From Cruorifilaria tuberocauda (lineage: Eukaryota > Nematoda > Chromadorea > Rhabditida > Onchocercidae), in assembly GCA_013365365.1 (NCBI GenBank), contig JABVXU010000635.1, forward strand, positions 1 to 29,740: a stretch of DNA of 29,740 bases. Reading direction: 5' to 3'. A program made the position numbers and the translations under genes. This document shows, in pieces, positions 11,434 to 22,421 of the stretch. The stretch's first letter is position 1. Each line of letters starts with the position of its first letter. The notes beneath the pieces are model-generated. The model was not told where the DNA came from. It made no database searches and saw nothing but the letters and a program-made list of their open reading frames with translations.

Positions 11434-11799
11434 TTAGATTACAATCTCTATTTCATTCACACTAATGTCAGTCGACACAAAAACAACAGGCAGGGAGTTC
11501 GTATCAAAATACAAATACCAAATATTCCACATGTAAACTATGTATCGTAAGTGTTAGAATTACTACTAAAAGTATAAATATAAACTGACTTAGCTTGAAG
11601 CATTATGATTGCATAATGATAGAAAATAATAAAAAAAGTGATCAGACTCTAGCAACCTATTAATGGGAATAAAAGGGAATAGAGAGAATAATAGTGAGGA
11701 AAGTGACGGAAATGTAGCCGTTTTCCCATTTTCATATTCTCATTTTAGGATTGTTAGGGCCAGAAATTTCATGCGATTATTATTTACCACATTTCTTGA

Positions 11800-11925
11800 T
11801 AATTCAGAGCATGATTCAATGATCATCGTTCTTCTAACCAATTCCGGACTCAAAAATGTAAAATGAAGTATTGGATGGATTTGATCCTTCATTTAATTAA
11901 TTTTCTTTCATTCTTTAGTTGCACT
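11800..11925 (-). repeat. Dispersed repeat family, copy 1 (degenerate)
   Basis: TTCCGGACT followed about 50 bases later by TATTGGATGGATTTGATCC matches the copy at 15184-15365 in the same order, and its reverse complement matches the copies at 21.7, 22.4 and 23.1 kb. The minus sign marks orientation relative to those later copies. Confidence 0.45.
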
Positions 11926-11964
11926 CGCTGATTACAACTAATCAGCATAATCGAATCGGATTCC

Positions 11965-11998
11965 ATTAATCGTATATTTAAGATAATCTACGATTAAT
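11965..11998. repeat. Perfect 10-bp inverted repeat
   Basis: ATTAATCGTA and TACGATTAAT flank a 14-base loop. It lies just beyond the dispersed repeat copy 1. It has no U-tract or other terminator character. It may be an element end or a chance palindrome in AT-rich DNA. Confidence 0.5.
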
Positions 11999-12794
11999 AA
12001 TTAATTATTTATTTATTCCATAAAAAAAACATTTTATACAATAATGTCGAAATAGCACCGGACAGTTGAAATTTCTGTTTTCTAAAGTATAATAATTTCC
12101 TATCCATTGAAATAGTAATTACTTCCAGAAAAAAAAAGTTATTTTCCATTTTCTGGCAATTATTTTTTAATTATTAAAAATATTTATAACGCTGTGGATA
12201 CATTTTAATTACTAAAAAAAACTGAAAAACATCCGATAGAGGGGAGGAGAAGGAGCAAAACATAATAATTATTGTTATACTTTATCGACTTCACGTAATA
12301 ACACTTTATAAAACTTTATATAATGACTTTTGACGATAGGCTGTCCAAATCGTATCATCTATCTTATTTATACCTAAAATTCTGCTATACTAAGATATTA
12401 ATGGTTAAGTTGAATTTATTAAAATATATAATTTAATCAAGTAAAATAGTCATAGAGTTATTAGCCATAAATTATTGAAAGTCTATATTTAGCTTGATAG
12501 TTTTCATGTATTTCATACCTACTAATCTTTCATACTTACTTATGTTCTATGTTATCAAGTAAAAGGAATTGTGCTCAAATTTTCAATATTCAAAAATTTA
12601 TTTCTCACTTAAAAGACGATATTAATTTATTCTCAAACTTAATTATTTATTACTACTAATTACTGATACTGAATTACTTATTATTTTATTCCTCAAATAT
12701 CTTTTATAAATTGCAATCGATATAACATTTTACAGTAAAATAAATATTAGCTTTTATTGCTTAATGTTAGCAATTTTTAATATTATTAGATTTA

Positions 12795-13321
12795 ATGGAA
12801 AATACATTGGTGCTATTGACTGTATTACTATTACTAATGATCGTAAACATCGAATCTTACGGTTGGGGATTTCCGTATTACGGTGGTGAATATTACGAAG
12901 GATACAGACCTCATGGTGTTGAATGGTACGTGAATTATAATTCTATAAATTGGTGAGATTTAGTAAGTACTACAAAATATTACAGTATACATTTAGTTTT
13001 ATACAGTAATCATAAAAATATTACTTTTTTTATTCAATAGAAAAAGTACTGTTGAAAACAGGCAAATTTACTTATGATTCTAACTTATGAAAATTCCCAC
13101 GCTAACTGTTTATCATTTTGAAATCATTTTATCTAATTAATAACAAATATGAATTATCAAATATCAATTTTAAGCCAATACCATTTTATCAAATAGCAGA
13201 ATGAGAAAAGATTAAGCGTAAAAGTTTTATACAAAAACCTGTTTAATCCATATCTATTTTCAGGTCTCCATTTTATGGTGATGAAATGTCTGGCTCAAAG
13301 ATTAATGGAATTGGAAAATAA
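12795..13321 (+). CDS. Small secreted Tyr/Gly-rich peptide, two exons, 62 aa
   Basis: Seen: exon 1 (12795-12925) and exon 2 (13264-13321) join in phase across a 338-base intron with donor GTACGTG and acceptor TTTTCAG. The product has a strong signal peptide (MENTLVLLTVLLLLMIVN) with probable cleavage near IES|YGWG. The mature part of about 41 residues begins YGWGFPYYGGEYYEGYRPHG, has 7 Tyr and 10 Gly, and has no Cys. It ends NGIGK, a Gly-Lys tail that could support C-terminal amidation. TATTATTAG five bases before the ATG could be a trans-splice acceptor, and AATAAA lies at 13449. Known: Caenorhabditis NLP and CNC antimicrobial peptides are short, secreted and rich in Gly and aromatic residues. 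Inferred: a comparable epidermal or neuropeptide-like product. I cannot assign a named family. Confidence 0.72.
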
Positions 13322-13448
13322 ATTAAGCATTATTTGACAAGAAGAAGTAATTAGTTATTTGCTATGCCGAAAAATCTTATTTAAATATTTGCGTAATATT
13401 TTGAAATTCATATTTCTACTTCAAAATCGGTTGTTCAAAAGATTATCC

Positions 13449-13454
13449 AATAAA
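13449..13454 (+). promoter_or_regulatory. Polyadenylation signal AATAAA of the small peptide gene
   Basis: AATAAA is 128 bases past the stop at 13321, followed by an A-run and a T-rich stretch. Confidence 0.5.
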
Positions 13455-14157
13455 AAAAATCACAAGTTTTTTCTTTTCGCTTGATCAATCAATATATTCT
13501 GAAGGAATTGATAAGAAATTCAGTTGCTAATGTATTGAATTTAATAAATCAATATTTATCATTGAATATCGTTGATTATTTGTATGTATAATTATTGATT
13601 TGTCGATCAATCACTTTAATTTATATACAAAAAGATTTACTGGATTTGTTTGGAATTTAATTACGCCTATATCCTAAATATATCCTTACTATATCCTTAA
13701 AATTTCAATCCTAATATTAAACTGAATTCATTTATTATTATCACATATGGCAAATCTGTTATGAATAATTTCCTATCGTTTATCTCGTTAGCTAAAACTT
13801 TTCAAAATTTTCAACAAATTTTAATTTTGAATAAATATTCGTCCGTTTTAGCCGTTCGTCCGGTTTTATTCCTCCGTAATTTTATACTGTTCAGCAAGCA
13901 ATCTCATTCATCCGTAATTTAAAACTGTTTAACAAAAAAGTTTTTTAAACTGCTTTTTTGTTTGAAGTAAATATGAAAATCGATCATGTTTATTCAATAA
14001 CAACTTTTGCCTATAATTTACAAATTTTTATAAAAATTTATGCAATAATAAAATTCAAGGAGGAGAGATTGATAAGTGGAGGAAGGTGTTCGAACAATTA
14101 AAAATAGTATCGAACAACTAGCAAAGTTATATTTCGGAAAAAAAAAGCAGAAAGATG

Positions 14158-14285
14158 TATTTGAATATAATATATGTATTTGAATCTGAATCAACCGTAT
14201 GGAATCTGAATCAACCGTATTTGAATCTGAATCAACCATATGGAATCTGAATCGACCGTATTTGAATCTGAATCAACCGTATGGA
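14158..14285. repeat. Satellite array A: alternating 21- and 20-bp units
   Basis: After one AT-only unit, 21-bp units starting TATTTGAATCTGAATCAACC alternate with 20-bp units starting TATGGAATCTGAATCAACC, giving a dimeric period of 41 bp. Copies differ by single changes such as CAACCA and CGACCG. Confidence 0.9.
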
Positions 14286-14495
14286 ATTCTCATATGAATT
14301 CTATCGGTTTATTGTTGAAAGCCTTGTCATAAATATTACAAATAATTTTCTTCATCAAATTTTATAATTCGATTTCACTGATGAAATTGAAATAAATAAT
14401 AAGCAACAGAAATTGATTTATCAAATTCATTCAATCCTTAATTTTGTATGTTTAATAAAAGAAATGAATGTATAAAAGTTTCGATAGATAATATA

Positions 14496-14690
14496 TATTT
14501 GAATATAATATATAAATATTTGAATATAATATATAAATATTTGAATATAATATATAAATATTTGAATATAATATATACATTTGAATCTGACACAACCGTA
14601 CGGAATTTTTGTATGAATATATTTGAATCTGAATCAACCTTAGGGAATATTTGAATCTGAATCAACCGTATAGAATCCTTATATGCAAGA
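14496..14690. repeat. Satellite array B: AT-only 21-bp units merging into array A type
   Basis: Four 21-bp units from 14496 to 14579 begin TATTTGAAT and continue ATAATATATAAA. Without a break in register the next unit at about 14579 changes to TTTGAATCTGACACAACCG, the array A type, and further degenerate copies continue to about 14690. Because 21 is a multiple of three, frames stay open on both strands (repeating KYLNIIY and KYLYIIF). These frames are not genes. Confidence 0.9.
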
Positions 14691-15183
14691 AGGACACGTA
14701 ATTCTACGCATGTTATAATTTCATTCCACAAAAATAATTCATATGATATATTTAAGAATTAGCTAGAATTTTCTAGAATAGATGCATTTACTTATTATTT
14801 TTTCATGCTTTTTTTTAATGATTTTTTATCTTTTATGATTTTTTTTTTCATAATTTTTTCATGCATTTACTTATTATTATCAATGTTTGTTTCCTTGCTC
14901 GTTCTTGTAATATTTCGGTATTAATTTTTTTTTTTCGAATAAAGTTAATTCAAAAGTATAAGCATCACAAGCATCTCAAGAACATCAATCACAAGCAGTT
15001 TATTCGTCATATTTCACCGGAATAGGAAATAATCTTTGAAGATGAAGTTGAAATTAAAAATTATTGATGAATAAGCTAACTAGAATTTTATAAGAAAATA
15101 TAAGCAAACAGCTTTTCCAAAAAGAAATAATTACTGGAAATTATTATTCCGGAATTAAGATCTATAAAACAATACTTTCCTTT

Positions 15184-15365
15184 CCGTAATTTTCACTGAA
15201 AGGATTACGGGAATCAGAATAAGTTTTCACGTCATTTTTATCAGTTTCCCTTGAATTCTTGACATCATCTTCCGGACTAATCCCAATTCCACCTATATAT
15301 TAACTTATACCAAAGATCTAACATCAGATATTGGATGGATCTGACTTATCGTTTGATCGACTTTC
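15184..15365 (-). repeat. Dispersed repeat family, copy 2
   Basis: The reverse complement shows AAAGTCGATCAAACGAT, a CCATCCAAT core, GATGATGTCAAGAATTC and TGACGTGAAAAC in the order seen in the copies at 22422-22775 and 23087-23405. Identity is low but the order is kept over about 180 bp. Confidence 0.5.
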
Positions 15366-15597
15366 CTTTCTTCTTTATCATTTCTATCATGCAGATTTGA
15401 AAAGTACCATATGTTTACTTATCTAGAAAGAGTATCGTTAAGCTTTCAACTGTAAAGCACAGTAATCTATTTGACTCTTTTACTTTTTATTGTTTTTATT
15501 AACTTCCAAAAAAAATCCTTCCATCTACTTTCACTTACTTTCTCAACATTACGTTTAACTTATTGCTAACATTCTTCGCATTCTTAAATTGCAAAAA

Positions 15598-15705
15598 AAT
15601 TTGGAAAAAAAGTAAAGTGGAAAAAGAATAAAAAAGGAGGGAGAAAAAAGATAGAGAGAAAGAGAGAGAGGTAAAAGGGTGTGAGAATAAGAGAGTTAGG
15701 AGGAA
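15598..15705. repeat. Homopurine tract with GAGA runs
   Basis: The plus strand is almost only A and G for about 100 bases, including AGAGAGAAAGAGAGAGAGG. The opposite strand gives a spurious Phe/Ser/Leu-rich frame. Confidence 0.85.
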
Positions 15706-16043
15706 ATTACTAATCAACATATTGTTAATTAATCAAAGATTTTTGGTTGGGAAGAGCATTTTCAGAGAGAGATTGTTGCACAGGTAACAGAACGAAACAA
15801 ATTAAAATTTGAATTGAATTTTCATTTTGTTGAGATTTGCTAATTTGTATTTTACTCTACCTAGGAATAACGATTAACTTACCTGTTATTGTTCCTATCG
15901 AGAAATTTTTAATTTCTTAATTAATTCGGATGAATGCTTATTTTATAGTTGTCTGGTATCATATACCATGATAAGGTTACTACGGTATGATTAAATTAAC
16001 TCTAGTTTTACTGATTTACTTTCACTGATTTCGCTAAATGTAA

Positions 16044-16115
16044 TTAACTAATTTTGATCATTTTTCGGCTTATCACATATTAGCTTTCTCATATGTTACT
16101 GATCAAATTAGTTAA
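16044..16115. repeat. 16/17-bp inverted repeat upstream of MCMBP
   Basis: TTAACTAATTTTGATCA at 16044-16060 is mirrored by TGATCAAATTAGTTAA at 16100-16115, differing by one base insertion, around a 39-base loop. It ends about 55 bases before the MCMBP leader acceptor. Confidence 0.7.
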
Positions 16116-16165
16116 TTAAAAAAATTCCATTATTGTTTTATATTAATTAATATTTCGCTGTGCCT

Positions 16166-16172
16166 TTTTCAG
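16166..16172 (+). promoter_or_regulatory. Putative spliced-leader acceptor of MCMBP
   Basis: CCTTTTTCAG ends at 16172, 17 bases before the ATG at 16190. No ATG lies between them. A GTG upstream is in frame but would lie before the acceptor, so the ATG at 16190 is the better start. Confidence 0.55.
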
Positions 16173-16189
16173 CGCCTTTTTATTTGAAA

Positions 16190-19100
16190 ATGGGGAATGA
16201 TGAGAATCAAAATGAGACCGATTCGCAGAATGTTACAAATTTAAAAATGCAAAATGAAAGTTTTACTGATGAAATCAGTTCACAAAGAGAATCAAACGAA
16301 AGTAACAAGGAAAGTATATACAGTGAAGTGGATAACTTATTTTCCGGTTAATTTTATTAGTGTGATTAATTAATTTATATTCTCCATTCACATTTTTTCT
16401 TTTCCTTTATCAGGTGTTTAATTTAATTATTAATGTGTTTTCAAATGTTATTACTCAGTATGATATGAATTTAATGTTGACAAAGAATTTGAATTTAATT
16501 TATGAAATTCGTTTGTGTCCATAAACTCTTTCTAATTAACATTTCCCATAAAAATTTTGATTTGAAAACTGAAAGTAATCATTGCAGAGAATATCACGGA
16601 ATACGCAAAGGATCCGTGCAAACTGATTGCGAGGCTAAAAGAGAAATACAAGAATGCTTTCGGGGTAATTTTTGAAGATAGTTTTGGTAGAAATTTCGTA
16701 ATCCGCTTTCGTTAATTAACATTTCTTACCTATAGTTATAAATTGATGTGGCAATGAAACATATGTAATAATATCAAGTATCAAATATAAGTTGTTGAAG
16801 GTTTCACTTTGAATTTAACTGCTGCGAGAAGTTAAATGTGGAGAAAATTGTTTAATTTTGTTTTTAAACTCTCAGAATTGGAAATATCTTCATGCGGATC
16901 ATGTGGAGCATGGTGATTTGGTTCGGGTGCGTGGGATGATTCTTAGTGGAATGCAAACAGTATTTTCATTGAATGCAGTAATCACGGAAGAAGAGGATGG
17001 TGGTACTCGTACAGTTTGTGGGATTTTAAGGAATTGCATCAATTGTTCAGTTAGATTAATTTTTCGATCTTTTTTAAATTATTTCAATTTGAATTTGGTC
17101 GTAAGAAACTGAATTAAATTCATGGTTCTATTTATTTTCCTTCTTTGAAAGTGGAGTACTTTTATTTTTAGAATATCAAGGAAACGATTGGTATGACTCG
17201 CCGAAACGCATATATTGTAGTGCCGGAAAGAGGGATCACAGATTGGTATTTTAAGACTTTTCGCGGTTAATGTTTAGCCATATTCGAAACGATGAAATGG
17301 TTTAATGTTCTTTATTTATAAAATTTTGATGAAGTTATATTAATTGACCAAAATATATTCTTGAATTCGCTGCACTCATCTAATTTATTTTAATTCCTCA
17401 TATTGTAACTTTCCTTGAACATTTTTTTTATAGCAGTATACTCTACAGAATGATGAATTTTGATTTCACTATTTGCAATAATCGCAAAATTTCAGGCGAA
17501 ATCCATCAGGAACATGTTGAAATGCTTTTGAAAAACGACGAGTCGAGAACTTTTGCTTTGGTAAATCGCTTTGAAAGTCAGACTAATCAATAAAAATTTT
17601 ACTCAGTAAGGTTTGCTAACTGGGTTTCCTGAATTCTAATGTGTGACTGCATATTAGTAAAGGCGTATTATAAGATTTAAAAATATTCATTTCAGTTTTA
17701 TGGCCAGGAAAGTGAAAATTTTGAACCAAATGCTGTGTTTAATTTATATGGTATTGTCGACTTGGCTGAAATAAGAGTTGAGTAAGTAATTTCTTTTAAG
17801 GGTTATCGTGAAGAAATGAATGGTAGGAATGATCGTATAATTGTATTGCCATCTAAGTGCTCGGATAATGTATTGTTATCGAAGGATTTTAATCAAATAT
17901 AATGTCACCAATTAATGTACTGGTGGCAGCTCTTTATTGCTTTTTCTCTGTTCATTTTCACTTTTTGTTATAGTTTTCTTAGTAGTAGAAGTCTGGAATT
18001 TTTCTTTAGAGATGAGGATGATGGTCTAAATACAAAAAATTCACAGACTACCATTTCATTACATGTTATTCATTACGAACGAGTAAATCACCACGATATC
18101 GTGTCATCAGTCTATCCAGAGATATGTTTAAAACTTTAGATTTCAAACTATAATAGAAATTCAAAAAAGCTCATTAAAAATTCTAAGTTGATTACACATG
18201 CAGTTTTTGTCAAATTTTCGTTGACGTTTAAAAAATTGAAATAAGAGAAAAATAAAATTATTTCATTCATTTTTGTTTAATTCAGGTATTTTTCTCTTTT
18301 TCTTACCAGTTTTTTAATGTGCATAAATATATATTAACATTATTAAAATTTTCTTATAGATAGATATGTTTTAGGTGCTAAAACACAAAAACATGCAGGG
18401 ATTTGAATTATTGATTTCTGCTTTCGAACACTTTTTCGGAAATAAAGTTATTGCGCAATCTCTAGCATGTCAGTTATTCATTCCTCAGTATGTTAATCCT
18501 CATTAATTCTCTTTGATTTGGTGAAAAGTAGTTAATGCTTGGAATATGGACATATATTATTTCGGTTTGATTTCAGACATTCTCAATTGCCAAGTTCAGT
18601 TGATATCTTTCCTTATACGATAAAAAAGGTTTATGACAGTAAATCGATAATTGAAATGATCAAACTTTTCGTGCCAAAAGTATGTCTTTTTCTTTACATG
18701 GTCACTTAGAGAAGTGGTTTTAAAATCAGCAATGCTTACATATATCAAACATAAGTTTTTGATGCCTCTTCATATCTTAGATGCATTTGGAATTCATTAT
18801 GTTATAAAGTAATAAATATTTAAATAAATACCACAGAGTAATAAATATAAGAAGTGCTGAAGGGATTAAGAACCTTTGTGTTACAAAGATTGAAAATCTA
18901 TGATTAGAAATTTTTAATTTCTTTCTGTTTGATGGATTCATAATCGATTGAGACAACTTTCCAGAAGCATTGAAGAGTGTATTACAGATTCATGTCATCG
19001 AGATGACGCAGAAAACAATGGAAGAATCGTGGGCGTCGTATGACAAACCTCAAGACGGTTTCGAGCAAGGTTTACTGCAAGTATCCGATAATACTTTAAT

Positions 19101-20612
19101 TATTATTGACGAAACTAAATTATCGTTGGAAATCTCTTCGCTCACCAAAAAAGGTATTTTTTTGTCAGCTTCATATCTGTCTCAATCGTATTTTGCTTAC
19201 TAGTCATATTTTGATTGTGTGTTTTCTTATTTTTTCTAAAGAAAATTTTAATCCAATCAAATTTTCTCTCCGGCTGAAAGGTAAACTTATGCTAAATTTT
19301 GTAAAATTACAATGTGATTGTTCTTTCATGAGTTTTTTCTCGAAAAAGATCAAGTTAAGCACTGTTACAGCAAATTAAAATAAATGGCTGAAAAGCAGAA
19401 CTTGCTGAAGATAGATCGGCATTACCAACAAAATTTTCTACGAAGTCATATAAAATTCATATTAAAAAATTCACTGAACTTGCAACCTACATAATTTTTT
19501 TTTTTGAATTTAAATCTGTATTCTAATCTTTTGGATTCTAACAGTTCTATTCGAATGGGGCAGATATATTGCGTAGTTTTACAGCTCTTATAGAAATTTT
19601 GTTTCTTTTAGGACGCGAAAACTTCAATCTGATCAAAAATTTCTTATCTAATCGAAAGATACCATTCATTTATCCGTATCAAACAGTGGAAATAAAATCT
19701 AACATAAACATACTTGTTCTGAGCAGTGAAAAATGTTTCTTTGGCCAAGTACTCTTTTGTTTTATTGCATTTATTGAATTTGGATACAAATCTAAATTCA
19801 AAGACAATTAACTGCAAATCAACAAAGTAATAATATTTAAATTGTATCAAGGAAAGCGATCACATACTAAGCCAAAGTCAGTATTATCATATTGTTAGAG
19901 GATTATTTTCCATTTTCCCTCAAATTTGAACATCTTTTCTTCTGTTTTTCAAACTTTATTTGTGCATTTATTTGTTTTAGGAAAATTTTGCGATGATTGT
20001 ACCAAAATCGTGCCAAAAGGATGTAAACTTCGTGCGACAATATGAAATGGAACATAGAAGTGAACTTCATCTTTGTCGACATGCACTCTTATACTGTTCC
20101 AAAATTTTTTGCGACGTCAAAATTTGTAAAAGTATAGAAGAAGTAAGTACTTCCAGCTTGAAGTTTGATAAAAGATATTTTTGAGGGAGTACTTCGAAAA
20201 ATATGGATGAAATAGGAACTATCCTCCAATATGTTCAAAATTTCAGATGGCAGTAGAAAATTTTTTGAGGATGCAACGCATATGTAGGAATGTGGATGAT
20301 AACTCGGTGCGACTACACCGGCAGCTAATCATTTCCAGGTTGTTGTTTTCTAATATGAACATTTGTAAACTTGAAGCTTTGGGGAATTTTTTACTTTAAT
20401 TTTGGCAGGTTAAGATTTGCCGAAATATTTTCACTGTTAGATAATTTTGTATTGTGTTTGCTTTATTCGAAAAAGGTGAAGTTATTTAGAAATTTAAAGC
20501 TTTGTAATTTCTTTTATTTTGTTCCAGACTTTTAACATCACTGAAAGGCGAAAAAACCGTTGACAACGATTGTTGGACAACAGCTCTGGAGCTTGAAGAC
20601 GGTAGATATTAA
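16190..20612 (+). CDS. MCMBP: MCM complex-binding protein MCMBP, fourteen exons
   Basis: Seen: exons 16190-16346, 16588-16664, 16876-17049, 17172-17265, 17496-17560, 17696-17781, 17983-18109, 18375-18487, 18577-18679, 18976-19153, 19612-19748, 19981-20142, 20247-20338 and 20528-20612 join to about 549 residues (human about 640). Landmarks: an acidic, Asn/Ser-rich N-terminus, then NWKYLHADHVEHGDLVRVRG at residue 79, IVVPERGITDWYFK, NAVFNLYGIVDLAEIRV, ISLHVIHYERVNHHDI, QLPSSVDIFPYTI, DNTLIIIDETKL at about 371-382 (human has NTSLVIDETLL), NINILVLSSEK and a helical C-terminus with CWTTALELE. Known: MCMBP (ETG1 in plants) binds MCM3-7, helps assemble and unload MCM complexes and supports sister chromatid cohesion in the nucleus. 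Uncertain: the exon 7 donor, and the exon 10 acceptor, where the best AG (18964) breaks the frame and AG at 18975 keeps it. A 39-base extra exon is possible at 19242-19280. Confidence 0.88.
19242..19280 (+). other. Possible in-frame cassette exon in MCMBP
   Basis: A CTAAAG acceptor and a GTAAAC donor bound 39 bases that fit the phase 1 intron on both sides. Inclusion adds ENFNPIKFSLRLK without shifting frame. The next accepted exon begins GRENFNLIKNFLSNRK, so the two share ENFN-x-IK. This could be an old exon duplication, a skipped exon or coincidence. The human protein has no obvious counterpart. Confidence 0.3.
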
Positions 20613-21620
20613 TATTTATTAAGTTTCAAGTGCTACCATATTTGAGAAATATTTTTCGAACAATTTTCGAGAAAATGCCTTGTACCTATAGATTAACAAT
20701 ATGTTCTAGAATGAATATTTTACAACGCAAAGTTTAACAGATTCTGTTGCACCGAGAATCGGACAGTTGGTCCAATTATATTAAAAAACAGCTTAAAAGT
20801 AAATTTCATGAGCTTTTTGAGTAAATATTACTTATTAGTTATTAAAACTAAATATCATTTCAGAATTACGAATTACTGCTGAGAATTCACATTGCTGATA
20901 ATTAATATTCTATCACTACAAATACTTCTAAGTGATTTTTTATATAGGAATTTGGAATTTGAATTACCTAACATTTATTGTTGTCATGTTCAGTGAGAAA
21001 AAACGATCAACATTTTTATCATTTATTGTAATACATTTCATTATTTTGTAAACATGTCAATGCTATATTCAGTGTTTCTATGAATTTTGGATAAAGGATA
21101 AGTAGAAAGAATGAACTTCCGTTTTGTTATTATAGGTCAAAAATTATTTCTTTGGATGAGGTAAACACATTTTCCTGTTTATTCAACCTGCTAATGAAGA
21201 AATATGAAAAATATAAACATAGTGAATACAAAATTACAAGCAATTCTGGAGGTATGCAAAGACTCGGCCATCAAACACAATTATATTTTCTCAGTTTTGC
21301 TTAAAAACCTTGCAAGCAATGGCTTTCTCGCGTTAAAGAAGGGCTGTATTTAAAAATAAATTTTGACAATACAACTTCCGTTCTACTTGCTATCTTTCGA
21401 AATGCTTCATTTCTGGTTTTACGCTGTGTACTATCCTGAAAGTTCAAGAAACGTTACTTTTGCCGGTAAGAGTAAATGAATCTGTCTCTCCTAAATTTCG
21501 TTAAAGAGAGAAAACTCCATTGATTGAAATTCTTGCATTTTACAAAATTCAAATGAAAAATCTCGATTATCCATTGCCGTTAATCCATCAATTTTATAGT
21601 AACTAAGCTTGATGGAATTC

Positions 21621-21677
21621 ATTATTATTATTATTATTATTATTGTCAATTATTATTATTATTATTATTATTATTAT
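21621..21677. repeat. (ATT)n microsatellite, interrupted
   Basis: About 8 ATT units, a GTCA interruption near 21645, then about 9 more units. Confidence 0.97.
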
Positions 21678-21742
21678 GTTCCTTCTAGCTCGATTATAGT
21701 GATTGTATAATCGTATGTGTGAAAGTAAAGAATGAAAGAAAG

Positions 21743-21800
21743 TATTGGTCAAACGGCGAATCAAATCCATCCAATGTTTCATGTTGTACTTTTGATGTAG
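21743..21800 (+). repeat. Dispersed repeat family, copy 3 (fragment)
   Basis: TTGGTCAAACGGCGAATCAA then ATCCATCCAATGTTTCATGT matches the TTGATCAAACAGTGATAAAA and CCCATCCAATGTTTGATT part of the copy at 23087. The rest of the element is not clear here. Confidence 0.5.
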
Positions 21801-22421
21801 GATAATATATTGGAAAGAATTGCTAATTAATTAGGAGGATGATGAACAAAATAGAACCCAACAATGAAATACCACGTAATGATTTAGAAGTAAAAGTTCT
21901 GACTCCAACAATTAGAAAATGAAGAGGAGGAGTGATATTTTCATGTGAATACTAATTTCCTCCTATTACTTTGCTCCAACAAATATTCTCTCTGTCTCTG
22001 TTTATCAATAATTAATTAGAATTAAAATAAATGAATCTTTTCAGGTTACTCTTTTTGGCGCCTTTATGCAATTATTATGCTATACTATTAATGCTATTAA
22101 TTAATTAATAATTATTATTTGCATTTGAAAATAAGGAAGAATGGAAAGGTGAGATATAAAATGGTAACTATTCATTGAAATAAGATTTTGCTCTTACAAA
22201 ATCATAATTATTTACTTTATAATTACTTACTTTAGAGTAACTTTCAATAAGTATGGATGGGAAATATACAGATCATTTCATTGAAATGCATGTAAAAGTT
22301 ATTTTGCGAAGTATGGTAATCTCCATTTCCACGGATAAACGTACTGTCTTAATCACGTTTTCACCAAATGACGTGTAGTTGTAGAACGGAATTCATTTAA
22401 TTTTACTCGATACTTTGATTC

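Larger units (their letters stand above)
11218..12794. other. Intergenic region, ARMT1 to small peptide gene
   Basis: No gene supported. A 67-codon frame at 11663-11866 ends inside a copy of the dispersed repeat and has no family features. A perfect 10-bp inverted repeat is at 11965-11998. From 12000 to 12780 the DNA is very AT-rich and holds nothing recognisable, although the last few hundred bases must contain the promoter of the peptide gene. Confidence 0.6.
13455..16189. other. Intergenic region, peptide gene to MCMBP
   Basis: No gene supported. From left to right it holds a short direct repeat (TCCGTAATTT..ACTGTT at about 13875 and 13911), the two satellite arrays at 14158-14690, T-rich DNA to 14940, a copy of the dispersed repeat at 15184-15365, a purine-rich tract at 15598-15705 and an inverted repeat at 16044-16115. 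Frames of 60-97 codons in this span arise from the 21-bp array or from the purine tract and are not genes. Confidence 0.65.

Noticed and set aside
11663..11866. 67-codon plus frame starting MGIKGNRENNSEESDG
   Set aside because: It ends inside a dispersed repeat copy and shows no family similarity.
14438..14731. Frames with repeated KYLYIIF on the minus strand and KYLNIIY on the plus strand
   Set aside because: They exist only because the 21-bp satellite unit is a multiple of three and lacks stops on both strands.
15535..15720. Ser/Phe/Leu-rich minus-strand frame
   Set aside because: It reads the complement of the GAGA purine tract and has no gene context.
17915..17982. Hydrophobic N-terminal extension of the MCMBP exon 7 frame (a possible signal anchor)
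   Set aside because: It is the T-rich 3' end of an intron. The acceptor at 17982 and the phase with exon 6 place the exon start at 17983.
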